Assembly: GCA_965204235.1 (NCBI GenBank)
Contig: OZ241979.1
Coordinates: 1,860,001-1,924,000 of the forward strand
Reading direction: 5' to 3'
Length of the DNA stretch: 64,000 nt
DNA from: JAJDTQ01 sp965204235
GTDB lineage: Bacteria > Desulfobacterota > Binatia > UBA9968 > JAJDTQ01
Part shown: piece by piece, positions 45,382 to 55,971 of the stretch
Layout: every line of letters starts with the position of its first letter
Position numbering within the stretch: position 1 is the first letter of the stretch
The notes under the pieces: model-generated
Databases searched by the model: none
What the model was told of the DNA's origin: nothing
What the model saw: the letters and a program-made list of their open reading frames with translations, nothing else
Program-made: the position numbers and the translations under genes

Positions 45382-45754
45382 GCGGTCTCCACCTCGCAAC
45401 CTGCCAGAATGTCGTAGTCCGCCAGTGGCCACCATGTGTGGTGTGAACGTCCCCCGTCTTCTGGATTTGACCTGCGCCTGCCCCGAGTCGCAGCCGACAA
45501 ACGGCGCGCCCGCTCAGCCTCGGTAATTTCAGGGCCTTTTCGGCGTAATGGCGTTCACCAAAGACGGACAGGCCGCGTGCTCGGCATTCGTCGATTCCGC
45601 GGAACTTCCGACCCGGATTCTCGGCCCTTTGCGACATGAAGTCCGCTTCCGTCGGCGGATTGGTCCTGACCAGACGATACGTCTCTCGCGACGAGACAAT
45701 CTCTTCCGCGGCATCGGGTGGGCACCCCTCCGGCAGTGGTTCCCGGTAGCGCAT
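45378..45754 (-). pseudogene. small protein of the restriction cassette, frameshifted
   Basis: From ATG 45754 the frame encodes MRYREPLPEGCPPDAAEEI and then CRARGLSVFGERHYAEKAL, and keeps its own register to GDVHTTHGG. Only a shifted register then makes a sensible end, HTWWPLADYDILAGCEVETA, whose stop overlaps the start codon of the next gene. A one-base loss (or two-base gain) near 45440 explains this. The restored protein would have about 125 residues. It seems to be a small antitoxin- or partner-like protein of unknown family; a sequencing error is possible. Confidence 0.6.
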
Positions 45755-45802
45755 GATCCGGTTATGGCGGAGAGGCCGCGGCACCCAGACGAAGGCCGAA
45801 CG

Positions 45803-47479
45803 TCAAGCATCCGGGGCGTTGCGTTGGCGGGTTCGAGCGCCCTGTCTCCGACCCTGCCGGCGACGACGCAGCCGGTTCCACGCCCCGCGCGCCCGCGCCA
45901 CGTCCGCCTTCGACAATCCGCACCCCTGTCGCAGCAGGACGTCGTCACCGTGGTCCAAGGCCGCTTCCAGGTCTCCCGCCCGTAAACGGCCGTCCACGTA
46001 CTCCAAGTCCAGTGCAACGGCAAAACGGTATGGCAGCAAAAGGTTCTCCGCCTCGCGCGGCTCCAGCTCGAGAACCCCACCCCCATAGCTGCGCCCACAG
46101 ACCTCCGACAATGCAAAGGTAAGGGAGTTCACCATCGAACCGCACAAAGCCGCACAGTCCACGTTGCGGTGCACCCGTACGCGATGGATCGTATCCGTCG
46201 CTGTCGCCCCCGCATCGTTGGCAACCAGGAGGGGAGCCTTGTGGATTTGCCGGAACAGGAAAGCGTCGGGCGCCGAAACCGAGGGAACGTCGAACCACCG
46301 GTTGCGGATGCGGCACTTGTAACCCCAACTCACGCCCTGAGCCTCGCCCAGCCGAATATACTCTTCGAGCGCCCGTGGAAACAGGCGGCGGTCCAGTCCG
46401 CTCAGGTTGAGCAATTTGGACCGATTCGACTTCGCGTAGGACAACATGTCCTGTCGGGTAAACCGAACCGACCGCAGCGCGGAGGTCCGGCCGATCACGT
46501 CCAGCGTGTGGTCACGGACGCCCAGGTTCCGCATGTGGTCCTCGCTGACGACGAAGAAACTGTTGCGGCCGGTTACGATGCCGACGTCGACTTCGGCCAG
46601 GCGCCCCAACCGGTCGAGCGAACGATTGTCATCGCATTCCTTGAGTACGTGAAACTCCTCCGCCTCCAGAAAGAGGGACGTCCATTTCATATCGCCATGC
46701 GTGTGCCGCTCCGGAAGGTGGGACACGGCCTCGGACATGGTCGCCTCGGCCAGGAGGGCCTCGCCGTTGGCCACCTGTCTGGTGTGCAGCCGGCCGCAGA
46801 TCCCCGAATAGCGGCGCCGGCCCTCGCCCAGCAACAGCACTACTTCCTGTTGTATTTGCGGAAAGATCAATTCATCGAAGGCAACGATATAGACGTCCTC
46901 GAACAACATCGGAAGACGGCAACGAAGTTCCGCGGCGTACCTGACCTGCAGCAACTCCGCGGGAACGACCATGGCCAAGCGCCCGCCTTCGCGCAGCAAT
47001 TCCGCGGACAATTGGACGAAGGCAATCCATGCGTTGGCAAGGCCCGTCGGTTTGTAGCCGGATGACCTGAGGAGTCGAAACGCCCGCTCGCGCTCATCCT
47101 TGTCGAAGTGCTGGAACCTTATGAAGGGAGGATTGCCGACGACGACGTCATAGGGACGCCCCTCCAGGAGCGACGGAGCCATGTCGAAGAAACTGCCGCA
47201 TCTCCAGTCCATCCGCACCTGTGCGCCATCCGCGGATTCCCGGGCTTTCTCGATCTCCCCGGGCACGATCTCCACCGCGGTTATCAGACCGTTCCCGTCC
47301 AGGAGACGGGCGGCAGCGGAAACGAAGCTGCCGTCGCCGCAACTCGGTTCGATCACCCGATCCGATTGGCTGCGTACAGCCCACCGGCACAGATATTCAG
47401 CCAATGCCCGGGGCGTATAGTATCCACCCCGCAGCTTCTGCGAGGTAGGCGATTGCTTGTTGGTCTCGAAGGTGGGCAT
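45803..47479 (-). CDS. N6-adenine DNA methylase (Eco57I-type)
   Basis: 558 residues. The start region LRGGYYTPRALAEYLCRWAV is the usual X motif; motif I is EPSCGDGSF (44-52) and motif IV is NPPFIRF (116-122), typical of adenine methylases. The long C-terminal part carries target recognition and ends with LEPREAENLLLPY and an arginine-rich tail. It would protect host sites from the nuclease-like protein encoded upstream at 47634. The ATG at 47479 is chosen by homology; no strong Shine-Dalgarno is seen. An inactive relative is at 33881-34980. Confidence 0.85.
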   Translation of the reverse strand: MPTFETNKQSPTSQKLRGGYYTPRALAEYLCRWAVRSQSDRVIEPSCGDGSFVSAAARLLDGNGLITAVEIVPGEIEKARESADGAQVRMDWRCGSFFDMAPSLLEGRPYDVVVGNPPFIRFQHFDKDERERAFRLLRSSGYKPTGLANAWIAFVQLSAELLREGGRLAMVVPAELLQVRYAAELRCRLPMLFEDVYIVAFDELIFPQIQQEVVLLLGEGRRRYSGICGRLHTRQVANGEALLAEATMSEAVSHLPERHTHGDMKWTSLFLEAEEFHVLKECDDNRSLDRLGRLAEVDVGIVTGRNSFFVVSEDHMRNLGVRDHTLDVIGRTSALRSVRFTRQDMLSYAKSNRSKLLNLSGLDRRLFPRALEEYIRLGEAQGVSWGYKCRIRNRWFDVPSVSAPDAFLFRQIHKAPLLVANDAGATATDTIHRVRVHRNVDCAALCGSMVNSLTFALSEVCGRSYGGGVLELEPREAENLLLPYRFAVALDLEYVDGRLRAGDLEAALDHGDDVLLRQGCGLSKADVARARGAWNRLRRRRQGRRQGARTRQRNAPDA

Positions 47480-47501
47480 GGGGCTTTTCAGAAGTGGATC
47501 G

Positions 47502-47615
47502 TCACGTCGTATGCGGCGGGAGATGTTGATACCGGTCCACATAGGCCGCATGAATCCGTTGGCTCATTGCATGCAGATGAATCGAGGGCGCCTCGTCCCG
47601 CAAAGTCTCGTCCAT
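47502..47615 (-). CDS. 37-residue ORF in frame after the nuclease-like gene
   Basis: Begins with ATG six codons after the TGA (47634-47636) of the nuclease-like gene, in the same reading frame, and ends at a TGA 22 bp before the methylase start. The product (MDETLRDEAPSIHLHAMSQR, then IHAAYVDRY and QHLPPHTT) has a normal protein composition. It may be a separate tiny gene or the C-terminus of the nuclease cut off by a nonsense change. Confidence 0.45.
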   Translation of the reverse strand: MDETLRDEAPSIHLHAMSQRIHAAYVDRYQHLPPHTT

Positions 47616-47633
47616 GCCGCCGTCTTCCGGTTT

Positions 47634-48245
47634 TCAAATCACCAGGGAAATTGCCTCGGCCAAGTGGTGCTGGTCCAATTCGTCCTTTCTCGAACCAAGA
47701 CGCTCCAGAGTACTGATGATCGCACGGCGCTGTGTCGCAAATAACGCGGGCAAGGGCAAAACGACGATGAACGCGACTATGCAGAAGGGGAAGCGGGTGT
47801 GGACCGTTGCCGCTTCGGAGGCAAGGTCGTTGATCATGTTCTGCCAATTCTTGCGGATGCTCCCTGCATCGTTCAACGTCTTGCTGTCGAAGACGATTCG
47901 CGGACCATCCGGGCGGTAGGCTACGTCGTAGTTCTGGGGCCGGATCCCGCCAATGACCCGGGTCGTCCCTACTTCCACGCAATCCGGTTTCGTTGGCGTC
48001 AGGGCGTTTGCATTTGGCGTAACGATGGGGACGCCGCCGAGCATCCCGGCCAAGGCCTCGCCAAATGCCTGGTCGAAGACGCGGCCGAACTCCATCCCCT
48101 GCTTCTTGTCGAAGCGGTTTCGTGGTTTTTTCGTCGGGGCGCCATTGCCGTCCACGCTTCCCTCGCTGCCCGACCATTTCGCGCCCCATTCGGCAAGGGT
48201 CGTTTGGGGAATGCGCAGCAACGGCATTTCCTGTAACTCGGCCAC
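47634..48245 (-). CDS. PD-(D/E)xK-like nuclease, probable restriction endonuclease
   Basis: 203 residues. NYDVAYRPDGPRIVFDSKTL holds a plausible active site: D107, then D120-S121-K122, where the usual E/D-x-K is replaced by D-S-K. The helical region FDKKQGMEFGRVFDQAFGEA lies before it. It is upstream of an adenine methylase on the same strand, as in type II restriction systems. The C-terminal 38 codons may be detached by an in-frame TGA. The family is not one I recognise. A start at 48189 is possible. Confidence 0.62.
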   Translation of the reverse strand: MAELQEMPLLRIPQTTLAEWGAKWSGSEGSVDGNGAPTKKPRNRFDKKQGMEFGRVFDQAFGEALAGMLGGVPIVTPNANALTPTKPDCVEVGTTRVIGGIRPQNYDVAYRPDGPRIVFDSKTLNDAGSIRKNWQNMINDLASEAATVHTRFPFCIVAFIVVLPLPALFATQRRAIISTLERLGSRKDELDQHHLAEAISLVI

Positions 48246-48281
48246 ATCGGATTCCTTCGCCGGGGACGAGGGGCTCGCCGC

Positions 48282-51013
<2,732 letters not shown>

Positions 51014-51014
<1 letters not shown>

Positions 51015-52333
51015 CAGCGATCCCTCGTGTGCGGGTCCATGCGGCGGCGGATCTCGTCCACGAGGCGGTCCACCGGGATCCGCACCTGGGTCATGGCGTC
51101 CCGGTCCCGTAGCGTCACCGTCCGGTCCTTCATGGTCTCGTGATCCACGGTGACTCCGTAGGGCGTGCCGACCTCGTCCTGCCGGCGGTAACGCCGGCCG
51201 ATGGACCCGGCCTGGTCATAGACCACGGGGAAGTGCTCCTTCAGGACGTCCCGGATCTCCTGGGCCCGTTCCGGCTGTCCGTCCTTCCTGAGCAGCGGAT
51301 AGACGCCCGCCTTGAACGGCGCCAGGCGCGGGTCGAGACGCAGCACGATACGCCGCTCGCCCGCCACCTCCTCCTCGTCGTACGCGTCCACCAGGAACGC
51401 CAGCAGCGGCCGATCGACTCCCGCGGAAGGCTCGATCACGTAGGGGACGTACCGGCTCCGGGTGGCCTCGTCGAAGTAGCTCATGTCCTTGCCGCTGTAC
51501 TCCATGTGCTGCTTGAGGTCGAAGTCGCTGCGGTTGGCGATGCCTTCGAGCTCCGACCAGCCGAACGGGAACTCGTACTCCACGTCCACGCACGCCTTGG
51601 CGTAGTGCGCCAGCTCGTCGCTGCCGTGGGCGCGGATGCGCAGGTTCTCGGCGCGGACCCCGTTATCCACGTACCAGCGCAAGCGCGCCTCCTGCCACGA
51701 CCGGAAGGCTTCCTCGTCCTCCCCGGGCTTGACGAAGTACTCGACCTCCATCTGCTCGAACTCGCGGGTGCGGAAGATGAAGTTGCCGGGGGTGATCTCG
51801 TTGCGGAAGCTCTTGCCGATCTGTGCGATGCCGAAAGGCACCTTCTGGCGCACGGTGTCGAGCACGTTGGGGAAGTTGACGAAGATCCCCTGGGCGGTCT
51901 CGGGCCGCAGGAACACCGTGCTCGCGGTGTCCTCCACCGGCCCCATGAAGGTCTTGAACATGAGGTTGAACTGCCGCGGGTCCGTGAGCGCGCCGCCGCA
52001 CTCGGGGCACGCGCCTTCCTCCACGTGGTCCTCCCGGAAACGCAGGTGGCACTGCTTGCACTCCACCAGCGGATCGGAAAAGCCCGCCACGTGACCGGAA
52101 GCCTCCCATACCCTCGGGTGCATGAGGATCGAGGCGTCCAGCCCCACCACGTCGTTGCGCCGGGTCACCACCGCCTTCCACCACGCCTCCTTGACGTTGC
52201 GCTTGAGCTCGACCCCCACGGGACCGTAGTCCCAGGTGCTCCCGAGTCCGCCGTAGATCTCGCTGGACGGAAAGATGAACCCTCTCCGCTTGCAGAGGTT
52301 GACGACCTTCTCCATCGTCGCACGTTCGTTCAT
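51014..52333 (-). CDS. glyS: glycyl-tRNA synthetase (alpha2 type)
   Basis: 439 residues, the single-chain homodimeric type. Class II motifs are present: motif 2 around SFRNEITPGNFIFRTREFEQ, motif 3 in GVDRPLLAFLVDAY, and the zinc-like insert CKQCHLRFREDHVEEGACPE near residue 90. It charges tRNA-Gly. It lies 53 bp from recO and overlaps ppdK by one base, giving a recO-glyS-ppdK operon. Confidence 0.95.
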
Positions 52334-52386
52334 GGGTGTTCTGGTTCTCCTGTCTGCTGCCGGAGCCGGGCCGTGGATGCCGGCCG

Positions 52387-53163
52387 CTAACGAAACGAAC
52401 CCTCGAGGAAGGCCGCGGACTTCAGTTTCTTACTAATCTGGTACTGGATAAACAAGGGTACGACCGCGCGGGTCTCCCGGAGGGCCAGCGGGGGGAACCG
52501 CGGCCTCTGCCCGTCCTCCCAGCCGTGCCTCTGGAAGTGGGTCAGGACGCCCAGCGCCTCGGGCGACACGGGCACGGCCTCCCGACGAAAACCGCAACAG
52601 TTGCGGCACAGGACGCCTCCGTCCCGGGGGCTGAACCCCCACCGGCCGTCGTCCTCCCCGGGAGCCTCGGAAGGAGGCCGGTGGCCGCAGCGCTGGCAAC
52701 GCTCCAGCGCGGGTTGGTACCCGGCCAGCCGCAGCAACGTCAACTCGAACGCCACCAGGAACTCCGGGGAGGCGTCGCCCTGCTCGAGGAAGCGCAGCCC
52801 GCGCCGGAGATGGTCGAACAGGGGGAGGTTGCCGTCGCCGTCACCGGTCAACTCGTCGGTGATCTCCACCAGGTAGAAGGCGTGTGCGATCTTGGCCAGC
52901 GTCCGGGTGATGTCCCGGAACACGTGCACCCAGTCGCAGGCGTGGATGAACGCCAGTTGGCTGTTGGGACGCTGGTGAAAACGCAGGTGGACGAGGGTGA
53001 ACGGCTCCAGGACGTTCAGGAACCGTCTGCGGGACCGCTTGGCGCCCTTGGCGATGCCCCTGACCTTGCCGAAGTCCCGTGTCAGAAACGAGACGATCTT
53101 GTCCGATTCGCCATAGGCCCAGGACCGCAACACGATGGCCGGGCTCGACCGTACCGCCGGCAC
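52387..53163 (-). CDS. recO: DNA repair protein RecO
   Basis: 258 residues. An N-terminal OB-like domain (SPAIVLRSWAYGESDKIVSF) is followed by a helical domain and a four-cysteine zinc finger (CQRCGH near 155 and CRNC near 187), as in most RecO proteins. It loads RecA on gapped DNA with RecR. First gene of the recO-glyS-ppdK operon. Confidence 0.92.
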   Translation of the reverse strand: MPAVRSSPAIVLRSWAYGESDKIVSFLTRDFGKVRGIAKGAKRSRRRFLNVLEPFTLVHLRFHQRPNSQLAFIHACDWVHVFRDITRTLAKIAHAFYLVEITDELTGDGDGNLPLFDHLRRGLRFLEQGDASPEFLVAFELTLLRLAGYQPALERCQRCGHRPPSEAPGEDDGRWGFSPRDGGVLCRNCCGFRREAVPVSPEALGVLTHFQRHGWEDGQRPRFPPLALRETRAVVPLFIQYQISKKLKSAAFLEGSFR

Positions 53164-53371
53164 TGCTCAAGCCCCCCGCGACGCCGGCGGACCGTCCGCC
53201 CCTTGCCCAGGACCCCTCTCGCCCATACCCCGTCAAGCATACATGAAGACGCGAAGCCGAGAAAGTCCCGCGTAGCGGACGGTTGGCAGATGCGGAGAGC
53301 GCACGGTTTCCGGACACCGGATAGCATAGCGGACGACGGTTGCGCCGGGTCGATTTAGCGTTGTAACATGA

Positions 53372-53437
53372 AATCGGATCACCCGCATGAGGAAAGCCAA
53401 TGAACGGGAACGAACGCTCTACCGCCCGCGATTTTGA
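53372..53437 (+). pseudogene. BrnT toxin, C-terminal relic
   Basis: A 20-codon stretch (NRITRMRKANERERTLYR to PRF, then TGA) matches the usual C-terminus of BrnT toxins, including the R-KAN-RER pattern. Stop codons lie just upstream and the catalytic N-terminal part is gone. The frame overlaps the start of brnA, as toxin and antitoxin genes do in intact brnTA pairs. Confidence 0.65.
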
Positions 53438-53657
53438 CGAGGACGCCGCGCCGGACCTTTCCAGGGACGGCTGGCCGGAGAAGTTCGCCAAGGCGACGGT
53501 CCGCCGAGGCCGGCCGCCTGTCGCCAAGCCGAAGGTATCGACGACGATCCGCCTGTCACGGGACGTGATCGATCACTTCAAGGCCGACGGTCGTGGCTGG
53601 CAGACGCGCATCGACGAGGCGCTTCGGGACTGGATCAAGAAGCAAGGCGCTGCGTGA
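53400..53657 (+). CDS. brnA: BrnA-family antitoxin, orphan
   Basis: 85 residues. The ribbon-helix-helix region VSTTIRLSRDVIDHFKADGR and the following WQTRIDEALRDWIKK are the BrnA signature. It normally neutralises and represses the BrnT toxin. Here only a stub of BrnT remains upstream, so the antitoxin has no local toxin. It lies 22 bp from the end of the cysteine desulfurase gene, converging with it. Confidence 0.82.
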   Translation: MNGNERSTARDFDEDAAPDLSRDGWPEKFAKATVRRGRPPVAKPKVSTTIRLSRDVIDHFKADGRGWQTRIDEALRDWIKKQGAA

Positions 53658-53679
53658 CCGTCGCAAACGGGTCCGTTAT

Positions 53680-54861
53680 TCAAGGGCGTGTCACGGCCTG
53701 GACAGGGAAGGATTCGAGCGCCTGCGCAACGAGGCGGGCGGCCTCCTCGATTTCCTCGTCGGTGGTGAAACGCCCGAAACTGAAGCGAATGGAAGACTCG
53801 CTTTGCAGGTCACTGAGGCCGATGGCGCGAAGCACGTGGGATGGTTCGGGGGCGCCCGAAGTGCAGGCGGATCCGGTGGAGGCGGCGAGCCGCGGCTGCA
53901 AGGCTCCGAGAATGCCCGGGGCGTCGAACCCGGTGAACTGCACGTTGACGTTGCCCGAATGGCGTCGGTCGCCGACGGGACCGTTGAGCGCGATGGGGAA
54001 CGGCCCGGTCTTCAACAAGTGAAGGAAAGTGTCCCGTTGGCGGGCAAGGCGTGCACGCTCTTTGGGGGCTTCCGGTGTACGAAGGATGTCGGCCGCCGCC
54101 GCCATGCCGACGCATAGCGGTACCGGAACGGTGCCGGAACGCAAGCCCTCCTGTTGTCCCCCTCCGTAGATCAACGGTTCAATGCGCCCTTGCACTTCAC
54201 GGCGGATGTAGAGTGCTCCGATCCCTTGCGGGCCGTAGATCTTGTGGCCCGACAGGCTCACTAGATCGGCGTGACTCGTCAGATCGCTGACGTCCATGGC
54301 GCAAGGCGCCTGTGCTGCGTCGCAATGCAACAGGATGCCGTGCGGGGCGAGCAATTCGGCGATTCGCGGGATGTCTTGGAGGGTGCCGATCTCGTTGTTG
54401 ACTGCCATGACACACACGACGAGCACGGTCTCGTCGAGCTGTTCCGCCAGCGTAGCCAAGTCCACGAACCCTTCACCGTCCACCGGTATGGTCTCGATGG
54501 CAAACCCTCCAACTCCTCCGAGCGACCGGGCGGCGGCCAGCACGCACTTGTGCTCGACAGCGCTCACCAGGATGCGCCGCCGGCCAGCGGGTGCACGGCG
54601 CGCCAAACCTAGCAGGGCGAGGTTATTGGCTTCGGTGGCGCCGGACGTGAAGACGATCTCGTCAGCGTCGGCCCCGACCAGCGCCGCAACGGATGCTATG
54701 GCGCCCCGCACTGCCTCCGCTGCGCGCCAGCCAATGATGTGGTCGCTTGAATGGGGGTTGCCGAAGGAGTCACCCCAATATGGCACCATTTTTGCGTAAA
54801 CATATGGGTCAACGGGCGTGGTCGCCTGATAGTCAGCGTAGATGGTCTTGACAGTATCCAT
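53680..54861 (-). CDS. sspA: cysteine desulfurase of the phosphorothioation system (SspA-like)
   Basis: 393 residues, class V aminotransferase fold. The PLP lysine is K207 in SLSGHKIYG and the catalytic cysteine is C333 in ASTGSACTSG; the ATEANNLAL loop near residue 75 is typical. It takes sulfur from cysteine and would feed it to the SspD-like protein. ATG 54861 (MDTVKTIYADYQATTP) matches the family start. It is divergent from the sspB-like gene with a 141-bp shared promoter region. An IscS-type role in Fe-S assembly is possible, but the neighbours favour DNA sulfur modification. Confidence 0.8.
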   Translation of the reverse strand: MDTVKTIYADYQATTPVDPYVYAKMVPYWGDSFGNPHSSDHIIGWRAAEAVRGAIASVAALVGADADEIVFTSGATEANNLALLGLARRAPAGRRRILVSAVEHKCVLAAARSLGGVGGFAIETIPVDGEGFVDLATLAEQLDETVLVVCVMAVNNEIGTLQDIPRIAELLAPHGILLHCDAAQAPCAMDVSDLTSHADLVSLSGHKIYGPQGIGALYIRREVQGRIEPLIYGGGQQEGLRSGTVPVPLCVGMAAAADILRTPEAPKERARLARQRDTFLHLLKTGPFPIALNGPVGDRRHSGNVNVQFTGFDAPGILGALQPRLAASTGSACTSGAPEPSHVLRAIGLSDLQSESSIRFSFGRFTTDEEIEEAARLVAQALESFPVQAVTRP

Positions 54862-54939
54862 GTCCGACAATCAAGGGTTACGAAATGTCAAAGGCAACCG
54901 TGCTTCGCAGGCCTCCTGGAAGGTCCTTCCAGTTCCTTG

Positions 54940-54968
54940 TTGACAATAGCTCAGGTTGGCGGTATTGT
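54940..54968 (+). promoter_or_regulatory. sigma70-type promoter of the ssp operon
   Basis: TTGACA (54940-54945), a 17-base spacer and TATTGT (54963-54968) give a good promoter 35-60 bp upstream of the sspB-like ATG. The two boxes lie within a dyad, GACAATA (54942-54948) and TATTGTC (54963-54969), separated by 14 bases. Confidence 0.65.
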
Positions 54969-54971
54969 CGA

Positions 54972-54985
54972 GTGTCAAAAGACAC
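54972..54985. promoter_or_regulatory. operator-like dyad downstream of the -10 box
   Basis: GTGTC-AAAA-GACAC, a perfect palindrome three bases after the -10 box, so it would overlap the transcription start. A repressor bound here would block the ssp operon; DndB in the related dnd system is a known transcriptional repressor, and a DGQHR protein is encoded in this operon. Confidence 0.55.
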
Positions 54986-55002
54986 ACGCAGGCGGAGACA
55001 GG

Positions 55003-55971
55003 ATGCTTCGAGGTCCTTTGTACCGAGACGGTTATCGGCCGCAGTTGTCGGGACATGAGACGTTTCCGCTCCGCTATGGATGGCTGAAGAAGGCTTTCGA
55101 TGCCGTCCGGGAAACGGAAGACGAAAAGGGCGATAACCGTTGGGTCTTCCTCGGTGACGACGCCATCGCCCGATTCGGCGTCGGCAAGAACATGGTCTCG
55201 TCCATGCGTCATTGGGCGACGGCGACGGGAATCATAGACGACGAAACCGAAAAGCATCGGATCATTACCACCCCCCTCGGTCGGCGGCTGTTTGGCGATG
55301 GCGGCGGCCTGGACCATTACATGGAGCACCCGGCCACGACGTGGCTCATCCATTGGCGCCTCTGTGGCCGACCCGACAAGACCACGTGGTTCTGGGCCTT
55401 CAATTACCATCCAGCTACGTTCTTCGAGCGGGATACGTTGGTAAAAGCTATCGACAAGCTCGCCAAGGACCGCGGTTGGACCCACGCCTCCAACGCTACC
55501 GTCAGAAGAGACGTGGCCTGCTTCGTGCGCACCTATGTGGCCCAATTCCCGTCAAGTCAAGCGAGCCATGAGGATGCACTGGAGTCGCCCCTAACCGAGC
55601 TTGGGCTTATCAAGCAGATCGGCAAGCGTGACGGTTTCCGGTTCGTCCGAGGACAGAAACCGTCTCTTGGCAAGGGTGTGTTCAACTATGCGGTGACCGA
55701 CTTCTGGTCCCGCTTTTCCCCTACGGCACAGACGCTGTCCTTCGAGGCACTGGCCCACGAACCCGGTTCGCCCGGTCGGGTCTTTCTGCTGGACGAAGAC
55801 GACGTGGTAGAGGCGCTTATCGAGATGGAGGACGTAAGTAACGGCATCTACCGATGGTCGGAGACGGCCGGGCTCAAGCAGGTCATCCGCAGCCGTGAAT
55901 TGTCCGAGAAGGAGGCCATTGCTCTTGTGGACATGGACTACCATCGCGAACGCCCAAGGGAAGTTGCGTGA
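55003..55971 (+). CDS. sspB: DUF4007 protein, SspB-like DNA nickase
   Basis: 322 residues. The opening GYRPQLSGHETFPLRYGWLK is the DUF4007 signature, followed by FGVGKNMVSSMRHWATATG and the middle WHWxFN-like motif (WFWAFNYHPATFFERDTL). From the literature I recall that SspB proteins are DUF4007 members with DNA-nicking activity. ATG 55003 has AGGCGGAGACAGG just upstream. Its stop overlaps the sspC-like start (TGATG). First gene of the operon. Confidence 0.8.
   Translation: MLRGPLYRDGYRPQLSGHETFPLRYGWLKKAFDAVRETEDEKGDNRWVFLGDDAIARFGVGKNMVSSMRHWATATGIIDDETEKHRIITTPLGRRLFGDGGGLDHYMEHPATTWLIHWRLCGRPDKTTWFWAFNYHPATFFERDTLVKAIDKLAKDRGWTHASNATVRRDVACFVRTYVAQFPSSQASHEDALESPLTELGLIKQIGKRDGFRFVRGQKPSLGKGVFNYAVTDFWSRFSPTAQTLSFEALAHEPGSPGRVFLLDEDDVVEALIEMEDVSNGIYRWSETAGLKQVIRSRELSEKEAIALVDMDYHRERPREVA

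Noticed and set aside
47634..47636. Selenocysteine at the in-frame TGA of the nuclease-like gene
   Set aside because: No SECIS-like hairpin is evident just after the codon, and no selenoprotein homology is known for this family; a nonsense change or a separate ORF is simpler.
54751..55002. Longer N-terminus for the DUF4007 protein from 54751
   Set aside because: The added 84 codons lie over the promoter and the sspA-like start, have no homology, and a good Shine-Dalgarno lies before 55003.
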